IMG/VR virus record: IMGVR_UViG_3300018059_000004
Location: 1 to 46,550 of that record
DNA length: 46,550 nt
Strand: one strand, 5' to 3'
Origin: a virus
Position 1 is the stretch's first letter; the number at the start of each line of letters is the position of its first letter. The position numbers and the translations under genes were made by a program. This document shows positions 9,326 to 16,878 of the stretch, piece after piece. The notes below the pieces were generated by a model, which was not told the DNA's origin, ran no database searches, and saw only the letters and a program-made list of their open reading frames with translations.

Positions 9326-9337
9326 CTTGTTGGCAAG
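9326..9337. promoter_or_regulatory. Inverted copy of the operator half (site B)
   Basis: CTTG-TTGG-CAAG is a perfect short palindrome. The minus strand across it reads TTGCCAACAAGT, a 12-mer identical to 8940-8951 of site A, in opposite orientation. It lies in the 13-bp gap before the gene at 9338, overlapping where its ribosome binding site would be. No convincing promoter accompanies it. Confidence 0.35.
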
Positions 9338-9580
9338 ATGGCACTCAAGACTTCCGGTAAACCGCTGATGGGGCGCGCGTCGATCTTCCGCAACAAGAAG
9401 GGCGGCGATCGCGTCAATGGCGTGCTGACCGCCCGGGGCTCCGTGCGCTTCGAGCTGCATCGGCGACAGCTTGCGCGCCTCGTGGCCCTGGATCCCGAGC
9501 AGGTCTCCGACGCCGACGTCATTGAATACATGGTTCGCGGGGAGAAGGAGACCCGCGCGTATCTCGCCGAGAAAGCGTAA
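9338..9580 (+). CDS. Conserved hypothetical phage protein
   Basis: 80 residues, basic and probably helical, of a kind often seen in early regions of phages but without known function. The ATG at 9338 is chosen because the upstream extension is out of character and overlaps the KTSC gene. There is no strong Shine-Dalgarno sequence: the preceding bases are the site B palindrome, so regulator binding could affect it directly. A stable hairpin (9591-9620) follows its stop. Confidence 0.65.
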   Translation: MALKTSGKPLMGRASIFRNKKGGDRVNGVLTARGSVRFELHRRQLARLVALDPEQVSDADVIEYMVRGEKETRAYLAEKA

Positions 9581-9590
9581 GCAGAAAACA

Positions 9591-9620
9591 GCCCGGCAGA
9601 CTGGCGAAAGCCTGCCGGGC
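9591..9620 (-). terminator. Hairpin; terminator-like on the minus strand
   Basis: GCCCGGCAG (9591-9599) and CTGCCGGGC (9612-9620) form a perfect 9-bp stem around a 12-base loop. Read on the minus strand the stem is followed by TGTTTTCTGC, resembling a rho-independent terminator. On the plus strand the bases after the stem are not T-rich. No minus-strand gene is recognised nearby. It marks the left edge of a lower-GC island. Confidence 0.5.
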
Positions 9621-9629
9621 GTCACCACG

Positions 9630-9833
9630 TTGGAAGACCTCAAGGAGACGTGGCAACCGTTCTACCCTCACGTCATCTACCGAGTCGAGGTCAAGTGCAC
9701 TCTGCGCAAGAGTCACGCGAAATCACTGGTTAGCAACTTCAGGGCAGTGGGAAAACCGCTACGCTACGCAGCGGGCAAACTGAAGGTTATTCCAAAGAGC
9801 GAGGTTGACTGGGTGACCAGGGTGACCACGTAA
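9630..9833 (+). CDS. Possible small basic protein, start uncertain
   Basis: The frame ending at 9833 has a plausible charged sequence from about here: 67 residues, with lysine clusters (CTLRKSHAK) and a KSEVDW ending. It has no ATG start and no clear ribosome binding site. A TTG at 9630 is the best guess. Base composition is less GC-rich than the rest of the genome and CTCGAG is absent. It may be a recently acquired gene or a remnant. Confidence 0.35.
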   Translation: MEDLKETWQPFYPHVIYRVEVKCTLRKSHAKSLVSNFRAVGKPLRYAAGKLKVIPKSEVDWVTRVTT

Positions 9834-9847
9834 GGCAGGAGATGGAC

Positions 9848-10021
9848 ATGACAAAGACAATCAGTCGAGCACTGTTCGGACAATTGGCAGAGATGGTCCT
9901 GGAGGGAGGTATGGACAACATCACGCTCTGGCAGCGGACGAACTCGATCAGCCCGACCGGATACGACTGTCGGATGACCCTCGTTGACTGTCAGAACGCA
10001 CAAGGGGCAATGAGGGACTGA
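9848..10021 (+). CDS. Small hypothetical protein
   Basis: 57 residues, MTKTISRALFGQLAEMV..., not recognised. The ATG at 9848 has AGGAG five to six bases upstream; an in-frame ATG at 9842 directly abuts that site and is less likely. Local GC is near 50%. The stop overlaps the next start (TGATG). Function unknown. Confidence 0.5.
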   Translation: MTKTISRALFGQLAEMVLEGGMDNITLWQRTNSISPTGYDCRMTLVDCQNAQGAMRD

Positions 10022-10104
10022 TGTACGCCTTCTTCCGCTGGCTTCCGGAAATCGTCGCGTGGCTGTGTCAAGGAGTGGGCGAGAAGGCCCTGAGCAGCCT
10101 CTAG
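10021..10104 (+). CDS. Mini-protein of 27 residues
   Basis: Reads MYAFFRWLPEIVAWLCQGVG..., an aromatic, amphipathic or membrane-interacting helix. Its ATG overlaps the preceding TGA, and it ends 20 bases before the annealase start, so it may be translated by coupling or act as a leader for the annealase. Not recognised. Confidence 0.35.
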   Translation: MYAFFRWLPEIVAWLCQGVGEKALSSL

Positions 10105-10124
10105 CTTACTCCGGAAAGGATCCC

Positions 10125-11135
10125 ATGACAACCAAACGTAAGCGGACCGCGAAGCGGCCGTCGACGGCCCTCGTCCGCCGGCGCCCGGCTCCGGTCACGC
10201 GCCCGATGCTTCCGGCGCGTCGACCGTCCAAAACGGAGTTGACGCTCGAACAGCACGTTCGGCGCCTCGAGTCGCTCTCGAGCACCACGGCGCTCGACGA
10301 CAGCATCCAGCTCGGCGACTATGGGCTCACCGAGATCAAGCTCACAGCCGAGGAAGAGCAGGTCCTCGCAGCCCCGATCCTCATGCAGGAGATTCGGGTC
10401 AAGCCGACCGGCCAGGTCTACCTTCCGCATATTGTCTATACCCGCTGGTTGAATCGCGCGTTCGGCCGGACGGGTTGGGCATTGCGGCCGGCGAGTAAGC
10501 CGCTCCTCAACAACAACACGGTCGTCGTGCCTTACATCTTGCTCGTGCATGGGAAGCCGGTCGCATTCGCGCTCGGCGAGCAGGAATACTTTGGGAACAA
10601 TCGCGATCAAAGCTACGGCGACGCGCTCGAGAGCACAGTCGCGAGTGGTCTTCGGCGTTGCTGTAAGCATCTCGGTCTCGCGCTCGAGCTGTGGGATCGG
10701 AGCTTCGGCGATCAATTCCTCGAGGAGTATTGCGTCCGCGTGAAGGTCGAGGTCGACCGGGACGGGAAGAAGACGCACCGTTACCATTGGCGTCGCAAGG
10801 TCGACGCGCCCTTCTACAACGAGGTCCGGACGGGCCGGCGTGACGTCGAGGAGGCTGACTTCCAGGACCAGGCGCGAACCGTCACGCCGGCAGCTCACTA
10901 CGGTCACGGCGACGATCCCATCACGCCCGAGCAGCTCCGGCGGCTCTGGACCATCAGCCGGCGCCGCCAGCGGACGGATGAAGAGGTCAAGGCCTTCCTG
11001 GCTCTGCTGGGCTTCGCCAGCTCCAGAGAGATCACCCGCGACAAATACGAGACGATTGTCGCAGCAATCGAACATCCCGGATCACTCTCTGTGGATAGTC
11101 TGCGCGAAGCTGCGCGGAGAGGTGAGCATGGCTGA
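10125..11135 (+). CDS. Mgm101/Rad52-type single-strand annealing protein
   Basis: 336 residues. The N-terminal 50 residues are basic and disordered. The core at about 95-195 has the Mgm101 pattern: YLPHIVYTRWLNRAFG...GW, VHGKPVAFALGEQEYF, and a cysteine-containing stretch ending in LGLALELWD. A helical C-terminal domain (about 265-330) follows, as in several phage annealases. Mgm101/Rad52 proteins anneal complementary single strands during recombination. The start at 10125 has GGAAAGGA upstream; the longer reading overlaps a mini-gene. Downstream lie a RecB-like nuclease and an HNH protein, giving a recombination operon comparable to Red systems. Confidence 0.85.
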   Translation: MTTKRKRTAKRPSTALVRRRPAPVTRPMLPARRPSKTELTLEQHVRRLESLSSTTALDDSIQLGDYGLTEIKLTAEEEQVLAAPILMQEIRVKPTGQVYLPHIVYTRWLNRAFGRTGWALRPASKPLLNNNTVVVPYILLVHGKPVAFALGEQEYFGNNRDQSYGDALESTVASGLRRCCKHLGLALELWDRSFGDQFLEEYCVRVKVEVDRDGKKTHRYHWRRKVDAPFYNEVRTGRRDVEEADFQDQARTVTPAAHYGHGDDPITPEQLRRLWTISRRRQRTDEEVKAFLALLGFASSREITRDKYETIVAAIEHPGSLSVDSLREAARRGEHG

Positions 11136-11412
11136 TCCATTCGCACACTACAAAGACATCGACTTCGAGCAGATGAAGCGCGTTGAGGACGCGATCATCA
11201 AGGCGATTCTGCCCTTCAAGGACTCGACCGACCCGCTCCTCGCCGTGCTGGCGCTCGTTCGTGTGACGCGCGTCTTCCTCCGGAATGGCACGAAGGACGC
11301 GCAGCGGGGGCTCTTGCCGGTCTTGTTCGCGTATCTCGAGGGCCGGACGCAGATCCCGGGGGACCTCAACGAAGCCGGCAAACTCTGGACGCCGGGGCCG
11401 CGCGGGAACTGA
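11128..11412 (+). CDS. Hypothetical protein in recombination operon
   Basis: 94 residues, mostly helical, acidic N-terminus (MADPFAHYKDIDFEQMKR). It overlaps the annealase stop by 8 bases, with GGAGAGGTGAGC as ribosome binding site. No catalytic motif is seen. Its position between annealase and nuclease suggests an accessory role in strand exchange, by position only. Confidence 0.7.
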   Translation: MADPFAHYKDIDFEQMKRVEDAIIKAILPFKDSTDPLLAVLALVRVTRVFLRNGTKDAQRGLLPVLFAYLEGRTQIPGDLNEAGKLWTPGPRGN

Positions 11413-11413
11413 G

Positions 11414-11995
11414 ATGCCGTTCGCCTTCAACGCGAACACGCACGACTATTTCGACCTCGAGTTGCGAGAACGCATCCCGCACATTACGGGCATGCTCGAG
11501 GAGACTGGCTGGATAGACGCTCGCTGGTATACCGAAGAAAGCTCGGAACGCGGACGGATCGTGCATCGACTCAGCGCCGACTACGATCTCGGGGCGATCG
11601 CGGACCCGAAGCTTGTCACGTCGAAATATAAAGGGTGGCTCCTCGCGCACGTCAAGGCGATGGCGATTCTTCGGCCGACATGGACCCATGTCGAGGAGCC
11701 CCTCATCTCGCGGCGACATCACTACGGCGGACGCCCGGATCGCGTCGGCCTCACCTATGCGGCGCAGGCCGTCGCCGAGATCAAAAGCGGTGCCTTCGAG
11801 AAAGCGCATGGTGTGCAGACGGCCCTGCAGGCGATTCTCGTCGAAGAGGACGTCGGTGTGCCGGCAGATTATATCGTGCGCTATGGGTTGTATCTGTCGG
11901 CAACCGGGCACTTCAAGCTCGAGCAGTTTGTCGATCGGCGTGATCTCGACGAAGCGCGCCGGATCATCCGGCGTTGCTGTGGAGCGGCATCATGA
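11414..11995 (+). CDS. PD-(D/E)XK nuclease, RecB/Cas4-like
   Basis: 193 residues. The active-site series is visible in order: GRIVH with His51, GRPDR with Asp109, AEIKSG with Glu122 and Lys124, and HGVQTALQA with Gln135. This is the RecB-family nuclease pattern; no Cas4-type cysteine cluster for an iron-sulphur centre is apparent. It probably resects DNA ends to make the single strands annealed by the Mgm101-type protein, as lambda exonuclease does for Beta. The start at 11414 is two bases after the preceding stop. Confidence 0.8.
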   Translation: MPFAFNANTHDYFDLELRERIPHITGMLEETGWIDARWYTEESSERGRIVHRLSADYDLGAIADPKLVTSKYKGWLLAHVKAMAILRPTWTHVEEPLISRRHHYGGRPDRVGLTYAAQAVAEIKSGAFEKAHGVQTALQAILVEEDVGVPADYIVRYGLYLSATGHFKLEQFVDRRDLDEARRIIRRCCGAAS

Positions 11996-12087
11996 GCCCT
12001 GAGCTGACCGGCGTCGTCTTGGGTTTTACCTTGGCGGTTGTCGCGATCGTGCTCGGCTTCAGTCTCGGCCGGAGGAGGATGCGATGA
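11992..12087 (+). CDS. 31-residue single-span membrane mini-protein
   Basis: Reads MSPELTGVVLGFTLAVVAIV... then GFSLGRRRMR: one transmembrane helix with a positive C-terminal tail. It overlaps the nuclease stop and the next start by ATGA junctions on both sides and has GGAG upstream, so it looks translated. A membrane micro-protein inside a recombination operon is unexpected. Function unknown. Confidence 0.6.
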   Translation: MSPELTGVVLGFTLAVVAIVLGFSLGRRRMR

Positions 12088-12602
12088 GCTGGAATGGGTC
12101 ACTCCCGAAACCCTCGAGGACGGCGCGCGCGAAGCTAACGCGGACCGAGAAGCTCGCTAGGCGCCACGCGGAAGACGACGAGAAGCGGAAGGTCCGCCGG
12201 CGCGACCGGACCTGTCGGTTCCCGCTGTGTGGCTGTCGCACGCTCCGGCTTCGTCGCGAGGTCGCGCATATCGATCACAAGGGTATGGGCGGCAATCCTG
12301 CCGGCGATCGCTCGACAGCAAGCCGCATGGTCTATCTCTGTGTCCATCGGCATCAGGACGGCCGCGTGAGCTTTCACAAGGGCACGCTGCAAGCGAAGCC
12401 GCTCACGCCGGCCGGATTCGATGGGCCTATCGCCTGGCTTGTCGATGCCGACGTGCTCTTCCCTGGCATGTATCACTACGTGCATAAGAGTTCACGCTGG
12501 GCAGAAGTCGGTCGGGAGTCGGCGCCGGGCGTGCTCGAGGAAGGACTGCTCACCGCGCAACAGCGGCGCGTGCTCGAGCAGCTCGCGCGCATGGATCTCT
12601 GA
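12084..12602 (+). CDS. HNH endonuclease-like protein
   Basis: 172 residues with strong GGAGGAGG before the ATG. Cys44 and Cys49, then EVAHIDHKGMGGNP (His62, Asp64, His65, Asn71) and YLCVHRHQ (Cys86, His88, His90), fit a zinc-stabilised HNH fold of a type common in phage early regions. The N-terminal 40 residues are basic. Possible roles are Holliday-junction or branch cleavage in recombination, or homing-type nicking; the operon position favours recombination. No late partner is visible. Confidence 0.7.
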   Translation: MSWNGSLPKPSRTARAKLTRTEKLARRHAEDDEKRKVRRRDRTCRFPLCGCRTLRLRREVAHIDHKGMGGNPAGDRSTASRMVYLCVHRHQDGRVSFHKGTLQAKPLTPAGFDGPIAWLVDADVLFPGMYHYVHKSSRWAEVGRESAPGVLEEGLLTAQQRRVLEQLARMDL

Positions 12603-12627
12603 AGGCGTCGTCGAGGCCCGATTTCAT

Positions 12628-12671
12628 TGGCAATAATAATTGTTGCCATCAAGTCGAGCGTTGTGTATGAT
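12628..12671 (+). promoter_or_regulatory. Best promoter candidate with operator palindromes (site C)
   Basis: TTGCCA (12643-12648), a 17-base spacer and TATGAT (12666-12671, 5 of 6) form the best sigma-70-like promoter in the genome. The -35 lies in TTGTT-GCC-ATCAA (12640-12652), a one-mismatch copy of the site A palindrome. A second inverted repeat pairs TGGCAA (12628-12633) with TTGCCA across an AT-rich spacer. The following 50-base leader ends in a GGAGGAGGAG ribosome binding site for the gene at 12727. Confidence 0.65.
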
Positions 12672-12726
12672 CTGCGTGACGCACGGGAGCGGGACCTCTC
12701 GGCGCAAGAGGAGGAGGAGCAGACAC

Positions 12727-13692
12727 ATGGCGAAAAAGACGGATGTCAAAGTTCCGGAGGTTGTTGAAAGCGGCGAGCTGGCACTCGTCGCGGCGGAGGG
12801 CTCAGCCCTCGAGCGGTTTGTCGTAGGCTTGCGGCAATTCTTCAGCGAGGCCCTACAGTTCGAGTCGGCGGCGAGGCAAACGCTCGGACGCGCGAAACAA
12901 TGGAAGGCCCCGACCTCGAAAGAGGAGGACCAGGTCCTCGTCGATCGCGTGCGGCAGGCCAACGCGGACAAGGCGGTGATTGAGAAGCATTGGCAGATCA
13001 CTCAGGTTGTGCATCGCTTTCACCGGCGCCTGACCGCGGCACGCGACCGCGGCGTCGGCCCGCTCGAGGAAGCTGTCGGGATTGGGAACGCGCTCCACAA
13101 CGGTTATGCCGAAGTCGAGCGGCGGCGCGCACGCGAGGAGGAAGACCGGCTCAGGCGCGAAGCGGAGGAGCGGGCGCGGAAAGCGCGAGATAAGGAACTC
13201 GCCGACCTCGAGAAGCAGGCGGTCGCTGCGGAGGAGGCCAGCCAGGACCTCAGCGAGCGCGAGCGCCGCTGGGTCGCCGAGTGGTTCCGCAACGGCGGCA
13301 ACGCGACAGCCGCGGCCCGGTTCGCCGGCTTCCAGGATCCGATCGCGACAGCCGCGCGCTTGACCACGAGCCCGAAGATCCGCGCAGCCATCGAGGCACA
13401 ACGGAGCGCGGACATTCTGGCCGCCCAACTCGAGGCGAAGAAGGCGGCGCCGCTCGAGGTCAAGAGCGCCAAGGTGGAGGCGGAAGTCGCGAGCGGTGAC
13501 GCGAGTCGCTGGTGCTGTGAGATTCTCGACGAGACCGTGCTCATCGCTGCGGTGATCGGCGGCAAGCACGGGATCCCGTGGGACGTGCTGATGGTGAGCC
13601 AGGTCAAACTCAACGAATATGCCCGCGGCATGCACGAGCAGCTCGATCGCTGGCCGGGCGTGCGGGCGCACAAGAAGACGACGATCCGGTAG
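12727..13692 (+). CDS. Coiled-coil early protein with embedded terminase-small-subunit-like HTH
   Basis: 321 residues. An N-terminal helical region leads to a long Arg/Glu coiled coil (about 125-172). Residues about 175-226 (LSERERRWVAEW, GGNATAAARFAGF, ...SPKIRAAIEAQ) match the DNA-binding helix-turn-helix of Terminase_2-type small subunits. The last 70 residues (ASRWCCEILDE, PWDVLMVSQVKLNEYAR, PGVRAHKK) look like the C-terminus of a common phage early protein that normally lacks the HTH. The usual small terminase lies at 22737 beside the large subunit, so this may be a regulator or recombination-linked DNA-binding protein. The gene follows the strongest candidate promoter; ATG 12727 is preceded by GAGGAGGAG. 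Confidence 0.7.
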   Translation: MAKKTDVKVPEVVESGELALVAAEGSALERFVVGLRQFFSEALQFESAARQTLGRAKQWKAPTSKEEDQVLVDRVRQANADKAVIEKHWQITQVVHRFHRRLTAARDRGVGPLEEAVGIGNALHNGYAEVERRRAREEEDRLRREAEERARKARDKELADLEKQAVAAEEASQDLSERERRWVAEWFRNGGNATAAARFAGFQDPIATAARLTTSPKIRAAIEAQRSADILAAQLEAKKAAPLEVKSAKVEAEVASGDASRWCCEILDETVLIAAVIGGKHGIPWDVLMVSQVKLNEYARGMHEQLDRWPGVRAHKKTTIR

Positions 13693-13703
13693 GAGGTCCG
13701 CTC

Positions 13704-13940
13704 ATGACGCGCTACGTCATCCGGCTACAAAAGGTGCCGGTGTATTTCAAGAGCCACGGCACGGTGTGGACGACGGCTATCGACGAGGCGGAGACCTTCG
13801 GGAGCACGGGGGAGGCCGAGAACATGGCGGAGATCGGCCTCGGCCAGGCCGTCACCGATTACGAGGTCCTGCCCGTCGAAGTCACGGTTGCTTACAGTCG
13901 ATATCTCGAGCGGTTCCCTTACGCGGATCCGCGCGACTGA
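13704..13940 (+). CDS. Small hypothetical protein
   Basis: 78 residues, MTRYVIRLQKVPVYFK..., compact alpha/beta in appearance, not recognised. AGGAGG lies six bases upstream of ATG 13704. It begins a series of small early genes between the coiled-coil protein and the helicase, where phages often keep host-takeover genes. Confidence 0.65.
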   Translation: MTRYVIRLQKVPVYFKSHGTVWTTAIDEAETFGSTGEAENMAEIGLGQAVTDYEVLPVEVTVAYSRYLERFPYADPRD

Positions 13941-13954
13941 GAGGAGAGGAGAGC

Positions 13955-14212
13955 ATGCCGAGCGCCATTCATCTGACCGGCCACGGGCGCAACGGGAAGG
14001 GCCAGCTCGTGACGCGCGACCTCGGTTTAGCTGATGACAAATGGGAGGCCGAGGAGCTGGCGATCAGTTTTCTGACGGACCCACGGGACACGCTCGAGGC
14101 CGTGTTCTTTTTCGACTGTCTCCGACAGAGAGCGTGTGGCTGGCTGAGCAAGGGGAGCGCAGAACTGCGAAAGGCAGCCGATCGCGGCGGCACCGTGGAA
14201 CGGATCGGCTAG
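13955..14212 (+). CDS. Small hypothetical protein
   Basis: 85 residues, starting MPSAIHLTGHGRNGKGQLV. Preceded by GAGGAGAGGAGAG, an extended ribosome binding site. No recognised motif. One cysteine-bearing helix (FFFDCLRQRACGW) is notable. Same small-gene series as its neighbours. Confidence 0.6.
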   Translation: MPSAIHLTGHGRNGKGQLVTRDLGLADDKWEAEELAISFLTDPRDTLEAVFFFDCLRQRACGWLSKGSAELRKAADRGGTVERIG

Positions 14213-14227
14213 GAGGGATGAAGCACT

Positions 14228-14428
14228 ATGACCCTAACACCAGAGAACAAAACTCACATCGACGGCCTGACCTACGACGCGCTCCTGAACCACAATCGAT
14301 TCGCGCCGGCTGGCGATCCGTGGTTCGAGGGCGAGACGGGTCGCTACTGGGCCAAGCGCATGGCGGACCTGAGAGAAGCTGGGGCCGATCACGTTGGCGC
14401 GTCGAAGCGCATCGGGTGGAAGGACTAG
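14228..14428 (+). CDS. Conserved small phage protein (IDGLTYDALL / GDPWFEGETG type)
   Basis: 66 residues. The pattern HIDGLTYDALLNHNRFAP, GDPWFEGETGRYW and ASKRIGW at the end belongs to a family of short proteins I recall as frequent in phage and prophage early regions, without known function. GGAGGG lies upstream of ATG 14228. No catalytic residues can be assigned. Confidence 0.7.
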   Translation: MTLTPENKTHIDGLTYDALLNHNRFAPAGDPWFEGETGRYWAKRMADLREAGADHVGASKRIGWKD

Positions 14429-14439
14429 GGGCCGAGCCC

Positions 14440-14655
14440 ATGACAGAGCCAACATACGACTCAAGCAACTGGCCCTATCGTGTGCGAATCTTCGCGCCGA
14501 TCAACCAGGGCGGTCACTTACTTATCGAAACGTGCCATCGCACAACCGCGAGTCGCGACACGGAGATCGCGGCTGCCAGGAGCCGGCGGTTGCGCGGCGA
14601 GGTCGGTCGCATCGAAAGACTGGATTACATCTCCTGCATCCGAGAGGATCTATGA
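14440..14655 (+). CDS. Small hypothetical protein
   Basis: 71 residues, MTEPTYDSSNWPYRVRIFAP..., beta-rich at the start and basic in the second half. Not recognised. Its stop overlaps the helicase start (ATGA), so the helicase is probably translated by coupling to it. Confidence 0.6.
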   Translation: MTEPTYDSSNWPYRVRIFAPINQGGHLLIETCHRTTASRDTEIAAARSRRLRGEVGRIERLDYISCIREDL

Positions 14656-16475
14656 CGGCGCCGACGCTCCGGCCGTATCAGGTCGCGCAGCTCGACGCGA
14701 TCGCGGCCGGGCTTGCGGCGGGGACTAATCGCCTCCTCGTCAAGAGCCCGACCGGCACGGGGAAAACGGTCACGTTCGCCGCGATGCTGAAGCATCCGCC
14801 GATCGTCCGCTGGCTCGAGCAATTCCGGCCGGCCGATCGGAAGATGTTGATCGTCGCTCACCGGGACATATTGCTGGACCAGGCTGCGGAGAAGATTCAC
14901 GCGGCGAACCCGCATCTGATGGTGACGATCGAGCAGGGTGAGCGACACGCGAGCCCGCACGCCGACGTCATCATCGCCAGCATCCAGACGTTGAGCGCGC
15001 AACACTTTCGCCGACTCGAGCGACTGCTCGCACGGACGCAGTTCCGGATCGTCATCGTCGACGAGGCGCACCATGCGGCGGCCTCGACCTATCGCGCGGC
15101 GTTAGGATGTCTCGGATTCTTGCCAACCGCGGAGGAGATGGACGGACGCCAGAACATCGAAGCGGCCAGCTATGAGGATGTGGTCGACATGGAGGCGGCT
15201 CTCAAGGATTGGGATGCACGGGCGCCGAAGGATCGCCTTCTGGTCGGCATGACCGCCACGCCGAACCGGAGCGACGCGATCGGCCTCGGCTGTGTGTTCC
15301 AGTCAATCGCCTACAGCTACGCGCTCAAGGATGCCATCGCGGACGGCTGGCTGGTCCCAATCATGCCGTGGTCGATTGAGACGACGACGTCGCTTGAGGA
15401 GGTCCATCTCGCCCGAGGCGACTTCAATCAACGAGAACTGGCGGACGCGGTCAACACCGACCGGCGGAATGACCTGGCCGTGGCGGCGTGGCGGGAGCAC
15501 GCCGAGCACATGCCGACCCTCGCCTTCACCGTCGATGTCGCTCACGCGCATGCCCTCGCGCTCGCCTTCGCCGACGCCGGGTATCTGGCCGTCGCTGTGA
15601 GCGGCGAGACACCGACAGACGTCCGGCGGCGTCTGCTCAAGGATTTTCAGCATGGCAAGATCGAGGTCATTACAAATTGCATGGTGTTGACCGAGGGGAC
15701 CGATCTCCCGCGGGCGGCCTGTATTCTGCATGCCAAGCCGACGAAGAGCGCCACGCTCTACGAACAAATGACAGGCCGCGGCCTTCGGCTCTTCCCTGGG
15801 AAAGATCACTGTGTGGTGATTGATCTGGTCGACGTCGCGCGGCGCCACTCACTGCAGGCGGCGCCCGTGCTTTTCGGTCTTCCGCCGAGTCTCCTCGCCA
15901 AAGGGCAACGCCTCGAGGCCCTGGCTGAGGATCTGGACGAGCTAATCAACAAGCATCCGGGCTTCGATGTCAGCCACGCACTCGAAGGCCAACATCTCAC
16001 CCTAGCCCAGCTCGAGGCGGCAGCGTCGACGTTTGATATCTGGTCGATCCCGGAGCTGGGAACCTTCGGCGTCGGCCGGGCGATGAACTGGATCAAATTG
16101 GGCCCGGACATCTACCGGCTCCGGTATCCGTGGGCGGACGGCATCGAAACCCTCCAGGTGTCGCGTGACTTGCTTGGGAAGTGGGAGATTGTCTTGACGT
16201 TAGCTCCGTCGAATCACGGGCCGAAGCGCCAGCGCACACTTGCGACGGGGTTCATTTTCGAGAGCGTCGCCGGTGAGACCGCTGAGCGGTTTGTCCTGCA
16301 GGATCGGCGGAGCGTGATGAAGCTCAAGGATCGAGAGGCGCCCTGGCGGGCTCGACCGGCCAGCACGAAACAACTTGGGCTACTCAAGCGGCTTCGCGTG
16401 CCGGCGATCCCGAAAGCCTGCACGATGGGCCAGGCGTCCGACCTGATCGATCTGGCGCAGGCACGACGAAGTTGA
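14652..16475 (+). CDS. SF2 DNA helicase (DEAH type)
   Basis: 607 residues. Motif I is SPTGTGKT (32-39), motif II DEAH (137-140), motif III TATP (201-204), and motif VI QMTGRGLR (372-379). The arrangement and size match the ResIII-like/UvsW-like helicases of phages, which unwind branched DNA and R-loops and promote recombination-dependent replication. The C-terminal 150 residues lack a recognised enzymatic motif. It starts with an ATGA overlap and is followed by 503 bases without a gene, so it probably ends a transcription unit. The longer upstream reading in the same frame overlaps small genes. Confidence 0.85.
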   Translation: MTAPTLRPYQVAQLDAIAAGLAAGTNRLLVKSPTGTGKTVTFAAMLKHPPIVRWLEQFRPADRKMLIVAHRDILLDQAAEKIHAANPHLMVTIEQGERHASPHADVIIASIQTLSAQHFRRLERLLARTQFRIVIVDEAHHAAASTYRAALGCLGFLPTAEEMDGRQNIEAASYEDVVDMEAALKDWDARAPKDRLLVGMTATPNRSDAIGLGCVFQSIAYSYALKDAIADGWLVPIMPWSIETTTSLEEVHLARGDFNQRELADAVNTDRRNDLAVAAWREHAEHMPTLAFTVDVAHAHALALAFADAGYLAVAVSGETPTDVRRRLLKDFQHGKIEVITNCMVLTEGTDLPRAACILHAKPTKSATLYEQMTGRGLRLFPGKDHCVVIDLVDVARRHSLQAAPVLFGLPPSLLAKGQRLEALAEDLDELINKHPGFDVSHALEGQHLTLAQLEAAASTFDIWSIPELGTFGVGRAMNWIKLGPDIYRLRYPWADGIETLQVSRDLLGKWEIVLTLAPSNHGPKRQRTLATGFIFESVAGETAERFVLQDRRSVMKLKDREAPWRARPASTKQLGLLKRLRVPAIPKACTMGQASDLIDLAQARRS

Positions 16476-16541
16476 TGATGGGGCGGGAACCGCTACATGT
16501 TGGGGCATTGTGTTTCTCGAGCGGGCGGGTGTAAAGTTCGC

Positions 16542-16570
16542 GACTGGCCCGGGACCACACCGGGCCAGTC
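16542..16570. terminator. 11-bp perfect hairpin after helicase
   Basis: GACTGGCCCGG (16542-16552) and CCGGGCCAGTC (16560-16570) pair perfectly around a 7-base loop. No T-tract follows on either strand, so it is not a classical intrinsic terminator. It could terminate or protect the helicase transcript, or be part of an origin. Confidence 0.5.
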
Positions 16571-16613
16571 ACTCGCCGGGATGAGAGCGGAAGGGAGAAG
16601 GCCCTCAAAGCCG

Positions 16614-16636
16614 GCTGGGCCTATTATACGGCCAGC
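16614..16636. repeat. Bulged hairpin
   Basis: Seven base pairs with one bulged G (left arm 16614-16621, right arm 16630-16636) enclose an AT-rich loop containing TATTATA, the most AT-rich spot in this gap. It could be an unwinding element or simply a second stem of a structured RNA. Confidence 0.4.
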
Positions 16637-16878
16637 TTCCCACTTTCCGCCAACATCCATTGTGGTCCAGGGTCGTCGGGAGCCCGCTCGCCACCGGGGC
16701 GGCCGTGGAGTCGCAAGCGCGCTACCGGGTGCAGCACAGCGCGCAGGGTGGGGCCGCAGGACTAGAGCCCGCTGGGGACCGCGCGCAACGCGGACGACAG
16801 TCTGGTCCATGCTCGAGGCCGTTGTCGCGACACTCGAGCGCCAATCGACGGGCGACCGGACAGACCGGACGCAACCCT

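Noticed and set aside
11414-11995. Cas4-type CRISPR nuclease
   Set aside because: The RecB-family motifs are present but I see no cysteine cluster for an iron-sulphur centre and no CRISPR genes; the annealase context favours an exonuclease partner.
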